This document shows, one piece after another, positions 7,301 through 13,899 of a stretch of 26,800 nt of DNA. Origin of the DNA: JBEIHI01 sp964655245. GTDB lineage: Bacteria > Bdellovibrionota > UBA2394. Numbering within the stretch: position 1 is the stretch's first letter; each line of letters starts with the position of its first letter. The stretch lies in assembly GCA_964655245.1 (NCBI GenBank), contig CAZZLQ010000033.1, positions 1 through 26,800 on the forward strand. Reading direction: 5' to 3'. The translations under genes were made by a program, and so were the position numbers. The notes beneath the pieces were generated by a model. It saw only the letters and a program-made list of their open reading frames with translations. It did no database searches and was not told the origin of the DNA.

Positions 7301-7999
7301 TCACTCCGTATATCTGAAACATTTGCCTCGCGCCGCTTCACCAGAATCTCCGGCTGCTCCAGCAGTATCACTCACCAAAAATGAAAAACTCGTATTGGAA
7401 ACCTGAGCCGTCAGAGGGCTTTCAAACTGACCATCCTGCACTTTGACAGCTGCCACCTGAAAGCATGGATTGGAAGTCGCAACATCATGCATAGAGATCA
7501 TAAAAACAAAGCCATTTTTGTTATCGATCAAGTTCATGCCATTGGCCGCCAGCGGATCCACCGGAAGCTCGGTTCCCGTTCCCCCCGGCAAGACCGATTT
7601 GAGAGCGGCATTCAAAGAGGTGGCACAGGCCGCTCGAGTCGCCGAAAGCCCTTGAAACGGAGCTCTCTGTTTGTCCTCATTGGCGATATATCCCAGGAAG
7701 TTCGCGCAACCCAGAAGCGCCTGCTGAGTTGAAGTGACCCCAATAAAGTCACGAAACTGAGTGCAGCGGCCCTGGGAATCCACCTGATCGCAAAATCGGG
7801 CACTGACCTTAAAGTCGCCCCCATCGTCCGACATGGACACCAAAAGGATCAAATCAGGCACACTGGTGGCCACTCCGCCGGCATCGTAACGCAGGTCCAG
7901 AAAGGCGGTATCCACGCCACAGGCCCCCAACAGGCCTGACAAGGACCAAAACAAGAGCAATTTTGGGGCTTTACGCAGTTTCGATTCCCTCCACACCAC
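7301..7999 (-). CDS. Putative lipoprotein of unknown function, start uncertain
   Basis: The lipobox LLGAC follows a hydrophobic run after KLRKAPK, so this is a predicted lipoprotein. The mature protein has LDLRYDAGG near its N terminus, a Gly/Ser-rich body, and about seven further Cys residues (for example FCDQ, GRCTQF, LGCANF, AACATS, NPCFQ, GKCFRY). These are compatible with disulfide bonding in the periplasm. GTG 7999 is given as the first conventional start that leaves a sensible signal sequence. However, the only good ribosome-binding site, GGAGGG at 7992-7987, sits 8 nt before a CTG at 7978 that would also give an ideal signal peptide, so a CTG start is possible. An ATG at 8062 would add an implausible Cys-rich leader. 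It is coupled to the following lipoprotein gene with 2 nt between stop and start. No family is recognised. Confidence 0.65.
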   Translation of the reverse strand: MVWRESKLRKAPKLLLFWSLSGLLGACGVDTAFLDLRYDAGGVATSVPDLILLVSMSDDGGDFKVSARFCDQVDSQGRCTQFRDFIGVTSTQQALLGCANFLGYIANEDKQRAPFQGLSATRAACATSLNAALKSVLPGGTGTELPVDPLAANGMNLIDNKNGFVFMISMHDVATSNPCFQVAAVKVQDGQFESPLTAQVSNTSFSFLVSDTAGAAGDSGEAARGKCFRYTE

Positions 8000-8044
8000 T
8001 TTCTGGCAGTGTACCCCCCCTTCGCAAAACTGAAAAGAGGAGCA

Positions 8045-8074
8045 TTGACCCCTGGCCCTCATTTTAGCTAAGAA
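8045..8074 (+). promoter_or_regulatory. Weak candidate promoter for rplU-rpmA
   Basis: TTGACC (8045-8050) is followed after 18 nt by TAAGAA (8069-8074), giving a leader of about 55 nt before rplU. The -35 box is good and the -10 is poor. It lies in the divergent gap if the lipoprotein gene starts at or below 7999, which fits a non-coding role. Confidence 0.25.
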
Positions 8075-8136
8075 CAGTAGGTCTTTTGGGAAATTCCAAG
8101 GGCAGTACGTTTACGTTTGTTTCATGAGGTGCATGA

Positions 8137-8466
8137 ATGTTTGCAGTTATCGACACATTAGGTCGTCAGTATAAAGTTAGCGTTGGAGATCGAGTTAAAT
8201 TCGATCGTATCAACAACAAAGGCGAAGCCGTTGCCGAAGGAACTCAAGTGACCTTCAGTAACGTTCTTCTAGTTGGTGAGGGAGATACTTTCACCATTGG
8301 CGCCCCGACCATTTCGGGAGCGAAAGTTGTTGGAAAGATTCTTGAGCAAGGCAAAGAGAAGAAAGTGATTGCCTTCAAAAAGAAGCGACGAAAAGGCTAC
8401 TCAAGAAAAGTAGGTCATCGTCGCGAATATACCTTGGTTCAAATCGAACAAATCAAGGCTGCTTAA
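8137..8466 (+). CDS. rplU: 50S ribosomal protein L21
   Basis: The product is 109 residues, close to the usual length of bL21, a 23S rRNA-binding protein of the large subunit. The N terminus FAVIDTLGRQYKVSVGD and the C-terminal KKRRKGYSRKVGHRREYT segment (KKRRRKNYRRKxGHRQ in the family) are characteristic. The start at 8137 has GAGG 7 nt upstream. It is followed 28 nt later by rpmA, the near-universal partner gene, so both are probably on one transcript that stops at the terminator at 8791-8817. Confidence 0.97.
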   Translation: MFAVIDTLGRQYKVSVGDRVKFDRINNKGEAVAEGTQVTFSNVLLVGEGDTFTIGAPTISGAKVVGKILEQGKEKKVIAFKKKRRKGYSRKVGHRREYTLVQIEQIKAA

Positions 8467-8494
8467 GCTTAAGAGCAAGAAGAGGTTTTAGAGT

Positions 8495-8758
8495 ATGGCA
8501 CATAAAAAGGCTGGTGGTAGTACAAGAAACGGTCGGGATTCAAACCCTCAGTTTCGTGGTGTAAAACGTTTTGGCGGTGAAATCGTACGAGCTGGAAACA
8601 TCATCGTTCGACAATGCGGAACTAAGATTCATCCGGGCTCGAATACGGGTCTTGGCCGCGACTACACTGTCTATGCACTGATTGATGGCAAGGTCACTTT
8701 TGAGCGCTTAGGCAAAGATCGAAAAAAGGTCTCTGTCTACCCCATTGAAGCCGCTTAA
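8495..8758 (+). CDS. rpmA: 50S ribosomal protein L27
   Basis: The product is 87 residues, the normal length of bL27, whose N-terminal arm reaches the peptidyl-transferase centre. The sequence begins MAHKKAGGSTRNGRDS and continues with LGVKRFGG-like and GTKIHPGSNTGLGRDYT motifs that define the family. The N terminus starts directly with AHKKAGG, so there is no Firmicutes-type cleavable leader. The ribosome-binding site is AGAGG at 8481-8485, 9 nt before the ATG. It is the last gene before an intrinsic terminator. Confidence 0.97.
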   Translation: MAHKKAGGSTRNGRDSNPQFRGVKRFGGEIVRAGNIIVRQCGTKIHPGSNTGLGRDYTVYALIDGKVTFERLGKDRKKVSVYPIEAA

Positions 8759-8790
8759 TTAGGGTCTTCCTTTTTTCATTGATTTAATCG

Positions 8791-8817
8791 AAACGCCCGG
8801 TATTGTCCGGGCGTTTT
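8791..8817 (+). terminator. Rho-independent terminator after rpmA
   Basis: A perfect 10-bp stem AAACGCCCGG / CCGGGCGTTT with loop TATTGT ends in TTTT. The stem is GC-rich with flanking A and T runs, so it could act in both directions. It ends only 20 nt before the obg start codon, so obg needs read-through or a promoter overlapping this site. Confidence 0.85.
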
Positions 8818-8837
8818 CATTTAAAGAAGATTTGTTT

Positions 8838-9872
8838 ATGAAGTTTATCGACGAAATCACAATCAGAGTCATCGCCGGAAAGGGCGGCAAAGGCGCTGCG
8901 AGCTTTCGTCGTGAGAAGTTCATCCCCAAAGGGGGGCCTGACGGCGGTGATGGCGGTAAGGGCGGCTCCGTGATTCTCGAAGCGAGTAAAGACGTTCAGA
9001 CCCTGCACGACTTTCGATATCAAAGTGAATACCGAGCCAAAGGCGGAGAACATGGGCGAGGAGCTCAATGCTATGGCAAGGCCGCAGAAGATATCATTCT
9101 GAAGGTTCCCGTCGGAACTGTGGTGAAATCGGAGGACGGCGAGATTTCGGAAGATCTCTGCCAGGATGGCCAACAAATCGTCGTGGCTAAGGGCGGCAAG
9201 GGTGGCCTTGGAAATCTGCACTTCAAATCATCGACCAATCGAGCCCCTCGACAGTTCACTCCAGGGGACCCTGGGGAAGAACGAGATCTTCATCTGGAAT
9301 TGAAGCTGCTCAGTCATGTCGGGCTGGTTGGATTTCCTAACGCTGGGAAAAGCTCATTCCTGAATGCGATTTCAAATGCCCATCCTAAAGTGGCGGACTA
9401 CCCCTTCACAACTCTCACCCCCAACTTGGGTGTCGTGGAAGGAATGGAACCTCCTTTGGTCATTGCGGACATTCCTGGAATTATTGAAGGTGCACATCAA
9501 GGCGCTGGCCTTGGACTGCAGTTTTTGAAGCACATCTCTCGATCCTATGCCCTCATGTTCATGCTTTCATTTGACTCTACTCGGAGCCTCGATCGAACTC
9601 TGGGACTGCTCCTCGAGGAGATCAAATCTTACGATCCCGAGCTTCTTGACCGACCTCGATTGTATGTCGTCAACAAAGCTGACCTCATTGAGGGAGACTC
9701 AGAGGATGAGCAAGTTTTGGTGTGGAAAGCAGAATGGGATGCCTTCAAAGCCAAACATCCCGAAAGCCATTTGATCTCGGCCACGAACAAAGTTGGCCTG
9801 CAAGAAACTTTAGCAAGTTTACACAATCTTGTTTTTTCTTCTCTCAAGCGCTCAGCCTCTGAAGCTGCCTAA
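8838..9872 (+). CDS. obg: Obg-family GTPase (CgtA/ObgE)
   Basis: Obg is a GTPase that binds the 50S subunit and links ribosome assembly to stress and cell-cycle signals. The Gly-rich Obg fold is at residues 1-156 (repeated GGKGG and GGDGGKGG motifs). The G domain follows with P-loop GFPNAGKSS, switch II DIPGIIEGAHQGAGLG, NKAD as G4 and an SA motif as G5. At 344 residues it has the two core domains and lacks the extended C-terminal domains of some homologues. ATG 8838 is preferred to TTG 8832 because it gives the standard MKFID N terminus and has AAAGAAGA upstream. It sits in the usual rplU-rpmA-obg order but behind a terminator. Confidence 0.96.
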   Translation: MKFIDEITIRVIAGKGGKGAASFRREKFIPKGGPDGGDGGKGGSVILEASKDVQTLHDFRYQSEYRAKGGEHGRGAQCYGKAAEDIILKVPVGTVVKSEDGEISEDLCQDGQQIVVAKGGKGGLGNLHFKSSTNRAPRQFTPGDPGEERDLHLELKLLSHVGLVGFPNAGKSSFLNAISNAHPKVADYPFTTLTPNLGVVEGMEPPLVIADIPGIIEGAHQGAGLGLQFLKHISRSYALMFMLSFDSTRSLDRTLGLLLEEIKSYDPELLDRPRLYVVNKADLIEGDSEDEQVLVWKAEWDAFKAKHPESHLISATNKVGLQETLASLHNLVFSSLKRSASEAA

Positions 9873-9875
9873 CGC

Positions 9876-9895
9876 AGAGCGCATCAATGCGCTCT
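9876..9895 (+). terminator. Hairpin just after obg, possible weak terminator
   Basis: An 8-bp perfect stem AGAGCGCA / TGCGCTCT with a TCAA loop begins 4 nt after the obg stop. It lacks a proper U-tract (next bases TTGAAAG), so it may be a weak or Rho-assisted terminator or an mRNA 3'-end stabiliser. It abuts the next promoter candidate. Confidence 0.45.
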
Positions 9896-9922
9896 TGAAA
9901 GCTTTGCCAACACTGGTATCCT
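9895..9922 (+). promoter_or_regulatory. Candidate promoter for the 9939-nadD-rsfS-rlmH unit
   Basis: TTGAAA (9895-9900), 16 nt, then TATCCT (9917-9922). Transcription would start at about 9929, ten bases before the ATG at 9939. The box quality and its place between a hairpin and a gene start support it; no experimental basis. Confidence 0.45.
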
Positions 9923-9938
9923 AAAAGTAAGAGAATTA

Positions 9939-10607
9939 ATGATCATCATTAGAACCATCTTTCTCTCTGCGATAGCACTTCTAAACACTCGTCAGTTTGT
10001 TTTTGCCTCCGATGCCCCACCGGCGTTGGACGTTTCCTCCCTGACATCGAAACCCTTCTTGTTGGAAGAAGAGCTCAAAGTCATTTTGGACGGAAGTGCT
10101 GCAGCGAGTGACATTGAGCGGAAATCAACAACCACCAACCGACTCACATTCATTGATAGCAATCACTGGCGCGCCTACCGAAGTCTTCCCCTTCAGAAGA
10201 CGTCCAAAGAGTATCTCAAGTCAGAGAATCAAGTTTTTGAAATGTCTCCTGGAAACCAGAAAAACAAAGTCACCTATCCTGTGACAGATCGATTTTGGCA
10301 GGAAGCTGTGGCAGCTCCCGTCCACTATGCTCGACATTGGAGCCTGATTGGAAACGAGGATGACTGGGATGATCTTCTCTCCAAACTAAAAGGTGCCCCA
10401 CAATTGACACTGAAGAACGTTGAGGGCGATCAGATTTCCGCCACGATCAAGCCTGACGGCAGTATCACCCTGGTGAGCCGGGGCAAGGTCCTTCAAGATG
10501 GAAAGACCGCCGTTCAGATTGAATCCATGTGGCGAATGTTCCAGCGAGGCCAGGTGGCCGAAGCGGACTTAAACCGTTCACTCCTGAGGGGCCATGATCA
10601 AAAGTAA
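9939..10607 (+). CDS. Exported protein of unknown function between obg and nadD
   Basis: The product is 222 residues with a signal peptide (MIIIRTIFLSAIALL..., probable cleavage after FVFA). The mature part is soluble, contains several Trp residues (SNHWRAY, RFWQEA, RHWSLIG, DDWDDLL, SMWRMF) and no Cys. I recognise no family or catalytic motif. Spacing of short beta segments (QLTLKNV, ISATIKPDG, ITLVSRGK) suggests a small beta-rich domain near the C terminus. It has its own candidate promoter and a purine-rich site before the ATG. Its 3' end overlaps nadD by 14 nt, so nadD translation probably depends on it. A periplasmic protein inside a ribosome-biogenesis/NAD operon is unusual. Confidence 0.65.
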   Translation: MIIIRTIFLSAIALLNTRQFVFASDAPPALDVSSLTSKPFLLEEELKVILDGSAAASDIERKSTTTNRLTFIDSNHWRAYRSLPLQKTSKEYLKSENQVFEMSPGNQKNKVTYPVTDRFWQEAVAAPVHYARHWSLIGNEDDWDDLLSKLKGAPQLTLKNVEGDQISATIKPDGSITLVSRGKVLQDGKTAVQIESMWRMFQRGQVAEADLNRSLLRGHDQK

Positions 10608-11229
10608 AAGTCTCAGAATAGGCATATTCGGCGGAACTTTTGACCCCCCTCACACGGCACATCTTCAACTTGTCCAAAATGCAATTTCAGAGTTTCGGCT
10701 CGATCGCATCTATGTTGTCCCCTCTAAGTTTCCTCCCGGCAAAGAACCCGTGGCCAGTTATGACAAGAGACTTGAATGGACGGCTGAGATTTTTGGCAAG
10801 AGCAACAATCTGATTGTCTCCGACCTCGAGCGCAGTAGCCAAATGACGGTTTTTGGTAAGGAGATTTTCAGTCGTATTTCAGTCTTAGAACCTGAGGCCC
10901 AAATTCATTGGATCTTGGGTGAAGATCAGCTCGACAAACTCTCCTATTGGAGAGATGTGGACTCCTACGGCTTCCAGATTACTTGGCTCGTGACTCCTCG
11001 AAAGCCTGGCGCTCACCCTGAGGGCCTCCTCAGCAAACGCCTCCTTCAATCCAGCTGTAGCTATTGCTGGACAAAGATGACCCCTATGCTAGAGGTCGCC
11101 AGTCATACGATCCGAGAATCCCTCGTGGAGGAAGGCGCCAAGAGCCCTCAGATTCAATGGATTCCAGACATGATTCGAGACGATGTAGTAGAAACCTATG
11201 CAAAGCATAATCAATCAAAAGGGAGGTAG
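10594..11229 (+). CDS. nadD: Nicotinate-nucleotide adenylyltransferase
   Basis: NadD adenylates nicotinate mononucleotide to deamido-NAD in NAD synthesis. The nucleotidyltransferase signature GIFGGTFDPPHTAHL is at residues 10-24. The HxGH motif reads HTAH, a Gly-to-Ala change that I take as lineage variation. The middle has WILGEDQLDKLSYWRDVDSY, matching the FIxGxDxLxxLxxWxx pattern. The late SSTxIR motif is ASHTIRES, also diverged. Length 211 is normal. A GAGGGG lies just before the ATG, inside the end of the upstream exported-protein gene. Gene order obg-nadD-rsfS-rlmH is standard in many Proteobacteria and supports NadD over other adenylyltransferases. Confidence 0.9.
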   Translation: MIKSKSLRIGIFGGTFDPPHTAHLQLVQNAISEFRLDRIYVVPSKFPPGKEPVASYDKRLEWTAEIFGKSNNLIVSDLERSSQMTVFGKEIFSRISVLEPEAQIHWILGEDQLDKLSYWRDVDSYGFQITWLVTPRKPGAHPEGLLSKRLLQSSCSYCWTKMTPMLEVASHTIRESLVEEGAKSPQIQWIPDMIRDDVVETYAKHNQSKGR

Positions 11230-11233
11230 GACG

Positions 11234-11623
11234 TTGGAAGGGACTCAAAAAGAAAGCTCAGGACAGAATCTAGCCGTTTGGATGAGCCAGCTCTTAGACA
11301 AAAAGGGCGGACAAGAGACCATGATCATTGATGTTCGAGGTCGCTCAAGCATCACGGACTTTATCTTGGTTGTTACCGGAACAAGTAGCCGGCATCTGCA
11401 AACTTTGGTGGAAGTACCTTGCTTAGAAATGAAAAAGTTAGGCTTTCCTCCCAGCCATATCGAAGGAAATGGCACCCATTGGATTATTGCCGACTTCGGA
11501 GATGTCCTCCTTCACGTTTTTGATGAACAAGCTCGACGTTACTTCAATTTGGAAGAGCTCTGGGAATCTGCCCCACGAGTTGATTGGGATGCCAAGAAGC
11601 AATCCCTAACGATTTCGAAGTAA
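11234..11623 (+). CDS. rsfS: Ribosomal silencing factor RsfS
   Basis: RsfS binds L14 on the 50S subunit and blocks subunit joining when nutrients are short. The sequence contains IIDVRGRSSITDFILVVTGT, the HIEGNGTHWIIADFGDVLLHVF segment (split across about residues 75-97) and an RRYFNLEELW-type end, all hallmarks of the DUF143/RsfS family. The TTG at 11234 is chosen because GGGAGG (11221-11226) lies 7 nt upstream and because the resulting 129 residues match the family length. An ATG at 11198 would overlap nadD by 32 nt and lacks a site. The gene is followed directly by rlmH with a TAATG overlap. Confidence 0.9.
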   Translation: MEGTQKESSGQNLAVWMSQLLDKKGGQETMIIDVRGRSSITDFILVVTGTSSRHLQTLVEVPCLEMKKLGFPPSHIEGNGTHWIIADFGDVLLHVFDEQARRYFNLEELWESAPRVDWDAKKQSLTISK

Positions 11624-12045
11624 TGATCCGCGTTTCTTCATTCGGCACCGTCCCCTCGACGGACCGGGATTTCCTCATCAAAAAGATCTCTCGAATGGTC
11701 CCGTTTGAGTGGGTCGAGATTCCCCTGAAAAGATGCCCTGACAAACGCACTTCACTGTTACTTCCTGAGGAGAAGTCTTTCCTCGAAAAGCACAAGAAAT
11801 TTACCCTTCTCGATGTCACTGGACGGGCTTTATCTTCCGAGAAAATGACTGAATGGATTTTCAAAGCAGATCGGCATTTGGTGGTCGGCCCCGCTATAGG
11901 CTTTCATCCCCATTTTCTCGAGAGGGCTGATGATAAGATTTCGCTGTCAAATCTCACCTTCACGCACGGGCTTGCTCAACTCATGCTGGCGGAATCTATC
12001 TACCGCTGTGCCTGCATTCTCAAAAATCATCCGTTTGTTAAATGA
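11623..12045 (+). CDS. rlmH: RlmH-like SPOUT methyltransferase, diverged
   Basis: RlmH methylates pseudouridine 1915 of 23S rRNA (m3-Psi) on the 70S ribosome. The family framework is clear: LLDVTGRALSSE in the middle, then ISLSNLTFTHGLAQLMLAESIYRCACIL and NHPF at the end. ATG 11623 shares a base with the rsfS stop (TAATG), so the two genes are coupled. The product is 140 residues against about 155 in the family. The SAM-loop GGxxG motif reads VGPAIG, the LPH motif before the last helix is FTH, and the C-terminal YH(K/R) motif is replaced by FVK. The protein may have lost or changed activity. The identity as an RlmH homologue is supported by operon position; catalytic competence is uncertain. 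It overlaps the convergent acyl-CoA synthetase gene by 8 nt. Confidence 0.8.
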   Translation: MIRVSSFGTVPSTDRDFLIKKISRMVPFEWVEIPLKRCPDKRTSLLLPEEKSFLEKHKKFTLLDVTGRALSSEKMTEWIFKADRHLVVGPAIGFHPHFLERADDKISLSNLTFTHGLAQLMLAESIYRCACILKNHPFVK

Positions 12046-13858
12046 CGAGCTTTTCTTCCTCTTGCGGATACATGGAATCAATCACGGCTGCGTATCTCTC
12101 TTGGATGATTCTTCTTTTCAACTTGAGCGTTGGAGTCAACTCACCTGTCTCAATTGCAAAAGGCTTATCTAAGATTCGGAACTCCTTGATCGTTGAGTAC
12201 TGAGGTAAATCTTTATTGGCGGTTTGAATAAGAGTCGCAAAGTGGCTTTGAAGAGCTTCGGACTGAACACAATCAGCCAGAGTATTCAAACTCAATCCTC
12301 GGCGTTGAGCCCAGGTTCTCACCATCTCGAGATTTGGCACTAACAAAACGGTGATATATTTTCGTCGATCCCCGACCAAACACACCGATTCAACGAGGGG
12401 ATCAGATTTCAAAAAGTTCTCTACGGGCTGAGGAGCAATCTTTTTGCCGCCCGCGGTCGCGATCAATTCTTTCTTGCGATCCGTGATGCGAATGAAGCCC
12501 TGAGAATCGATCTCTCCAATGTCTCCCGTCTTAAACCAACCCTCACTATCAAAGACCTCAGCGGTCGCATCAGGCCTCTTGTAATAGCCCTGCATCACCT
12601 GAGGACCTCGCACACAAATTTCACCATCCTCGGCAATCTTGATCTCCGTATGCTCAAAGGGATGGCCCACAGTACCAAAGCGAAATCGCTCAACTCGATT
12701 CACACTCAAAATACAGGTCTCGGACAATCCGTAGCCCTCAAGAATCTTAAAGCCTGCTCTAAAAAAGAACTCAGCAATATCTTTGGACAAGGGCGCGCCA
12801 CCGCTGATGAAGAGCTCTGCTCGCCCTCCAGTGACAGCTCGAAGCTTTCGAAAAACAAGAATATCAAACAGGCCATAAAGAGCGGCCCAGGTTGTCGGCA
12901 AAGGCTTTCTCTCGTAACGATACTGAAATGTCTTCTGGCCCACATACTGAGCAGCAAAAAAGATCCTCTTTTGAATGTTAGAAGCACCTCGGATCTTCTC
13001 GTTAATCTTTGAATACATTTTTTCAAAAATTCGAGGCACTGCTGTCATCAACTGAGGACGAACTTCCTGAATGTTTTCTAAAACCTTCTCAACACTCTCG
13101 GCAAAGTAAACCTTGAGTCCTGCAATCAGCATGAGGTTGTGCAAGGATCGTTCATAAATGTGAGAAAGTGGTAAAAATGAAATCGTGACGAGCCCCTGAC
13201 GAATAGGAATAGCTCTTAACATCATTTCGATATTAGAAAGTAGATTGTAGTGCGTCAGCATGACGCCTTTCGGCTCACCCGTGGTTCCCGAGGTATAAAG
13301 CAAAATACAAAGATCCTCAGGCTGAACAGCATCCAGCAGCTTTACTGCTTCATTTTCTGGGAGCGAGTTTTTGAGAAACTCCTCTTTGGAAACAAATCGC
13401 ACGCCAGCAGGTGTCGAAGGATGCTCAATCACATCATAGGCAACAATCGCCTTGAGGTGAGTGAGGGATTTCAAATCTTCGACTCGCTTCAAAAGAGCCT
13501 TGTTTGAGACAAACAAAACGGTCGCTTCAGACTCATTGAGAATATACTGAATCTGATCGGCAGTGCTCGTTGCATAAATAGCAGCCGTCGCGCCACCAAG
13601 CCATTGGGCCGCATAATCGGTCAGAATCCACTCTTCGCGGTTCTCTGAAAGAATCGCAATTTTTTGGCCACGCTTAAACCCGAGCGCTTGGAGTCCTGCC
13701 ACCGATTGGAGAACGGTCGATAGCATCTGAGAATAAGTCTGAGGAAGCCAATCCCCATTTTTTTTGGTGAAATAAACTTCGTAATCCGGCAGCTCCTTGG
13801 CCTTGAAGAAAAAGGCCTCAGGTAAGCTACGCCCCTTCACTTTTCTGAATTCCATCAT
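12038..13858 (-). CDS. Long-chain acyl-CoA synthetase (AMP-forming, FadD15-type)
   Basis: This ANL-superfamily enzyme would activate fatty acids to acyl-CoA through an acyl-AMP. Motifs in order are the P-loop YTSGTTGEPKGV (188-199), LPLSHIYER (229-237), ISGGAPLS (351-358), EGYGLSET (374-381), WFKTGD (441-446) and the hinge region ITDRKKELI (458-466) followed by GGKKIAP. Length 606 is that of the FACS/FadD15 group. The C-terminal catalytic Lys is probably in the LTPTLKLKR segment. The start ATG lies inside an 8-bp inverted repeat (13855-13879), and no clear ribosome-binding site is seen. The gene lies 41 nt downstream of the etfB-etfA-etfD module on the same strand, which fits a role in beta-oxidation. 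Substrate chain length cannot be read from sequence. Confidence 0.92.
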   Translation of the reverse strand: MMEFRKVKGRSLPEAFFFKAKELPDYEVYFTKKNGDWLPQTYSQMLSTVLQSVAGLQALGFKRGQKIAILSENREEWILTDYAAQWLGGATAAIYATSTADQIQYILNESEATVLFVSNKALLKRVEDLKSLTHLKAIVAYDVIEHPSTPAGVRFVSKEEFLKNSLPENEAVKLLDAVQPEDLCILLYTSGTTGEPKGVMLTHYNLLSNIEMMLRAIPIRQGLVTISFLPLSHIYERSLHNLMLIAGLKVYFAESVEKVLENIQEVRPQLMTAVPRIFEKMYSKINEKIRGASNIQKRIFFAAQYVGQKTFQYRYERKPLPTTWAALYGLFDILVFRKLRAVTGGRAELFISGGAPLSKDIAEFFFRAGFKILEGYGLSETCILSVNRVERFRFGTVGHPFEHTEIKIAEDGEICVRGPQVMQGYYKRPDATAEVFDSEGWFKTGDIGEIDSQGFIRITDRKKELIATAGGKKIAPQPVENFLKSDPLVESVCLVGDRRKYITVLLVPNLEMVRTWAQRRGLSLNTLADCVQSEALQSHFATLIQTANKDLPQYSTIKEFRILDKPFAIETGELTPTLKLKRRIIQERYAAVIDSMYPQEEEKLVI

Positions 13859-13879
13859 GAGAATTCAAAAATCTCATGA
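13855..13879. promoter_or_regulatory. Inverted repeat over the acyl-CoA synthetase start
   Basis: TCATGAGA (13855-13862) and TCTCATGA (13872-13879) are perfect inverted copies separated by 9 nt. The site covers the ATG at 13858-13856. It could be an operator dyad or, in mRNA, a hairpin hiding the start codon. Functional assignment is inference. Confidence 0.4.
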
Positions 13880-13899
13880 AAGCTCGGATGGGTCTAGTC

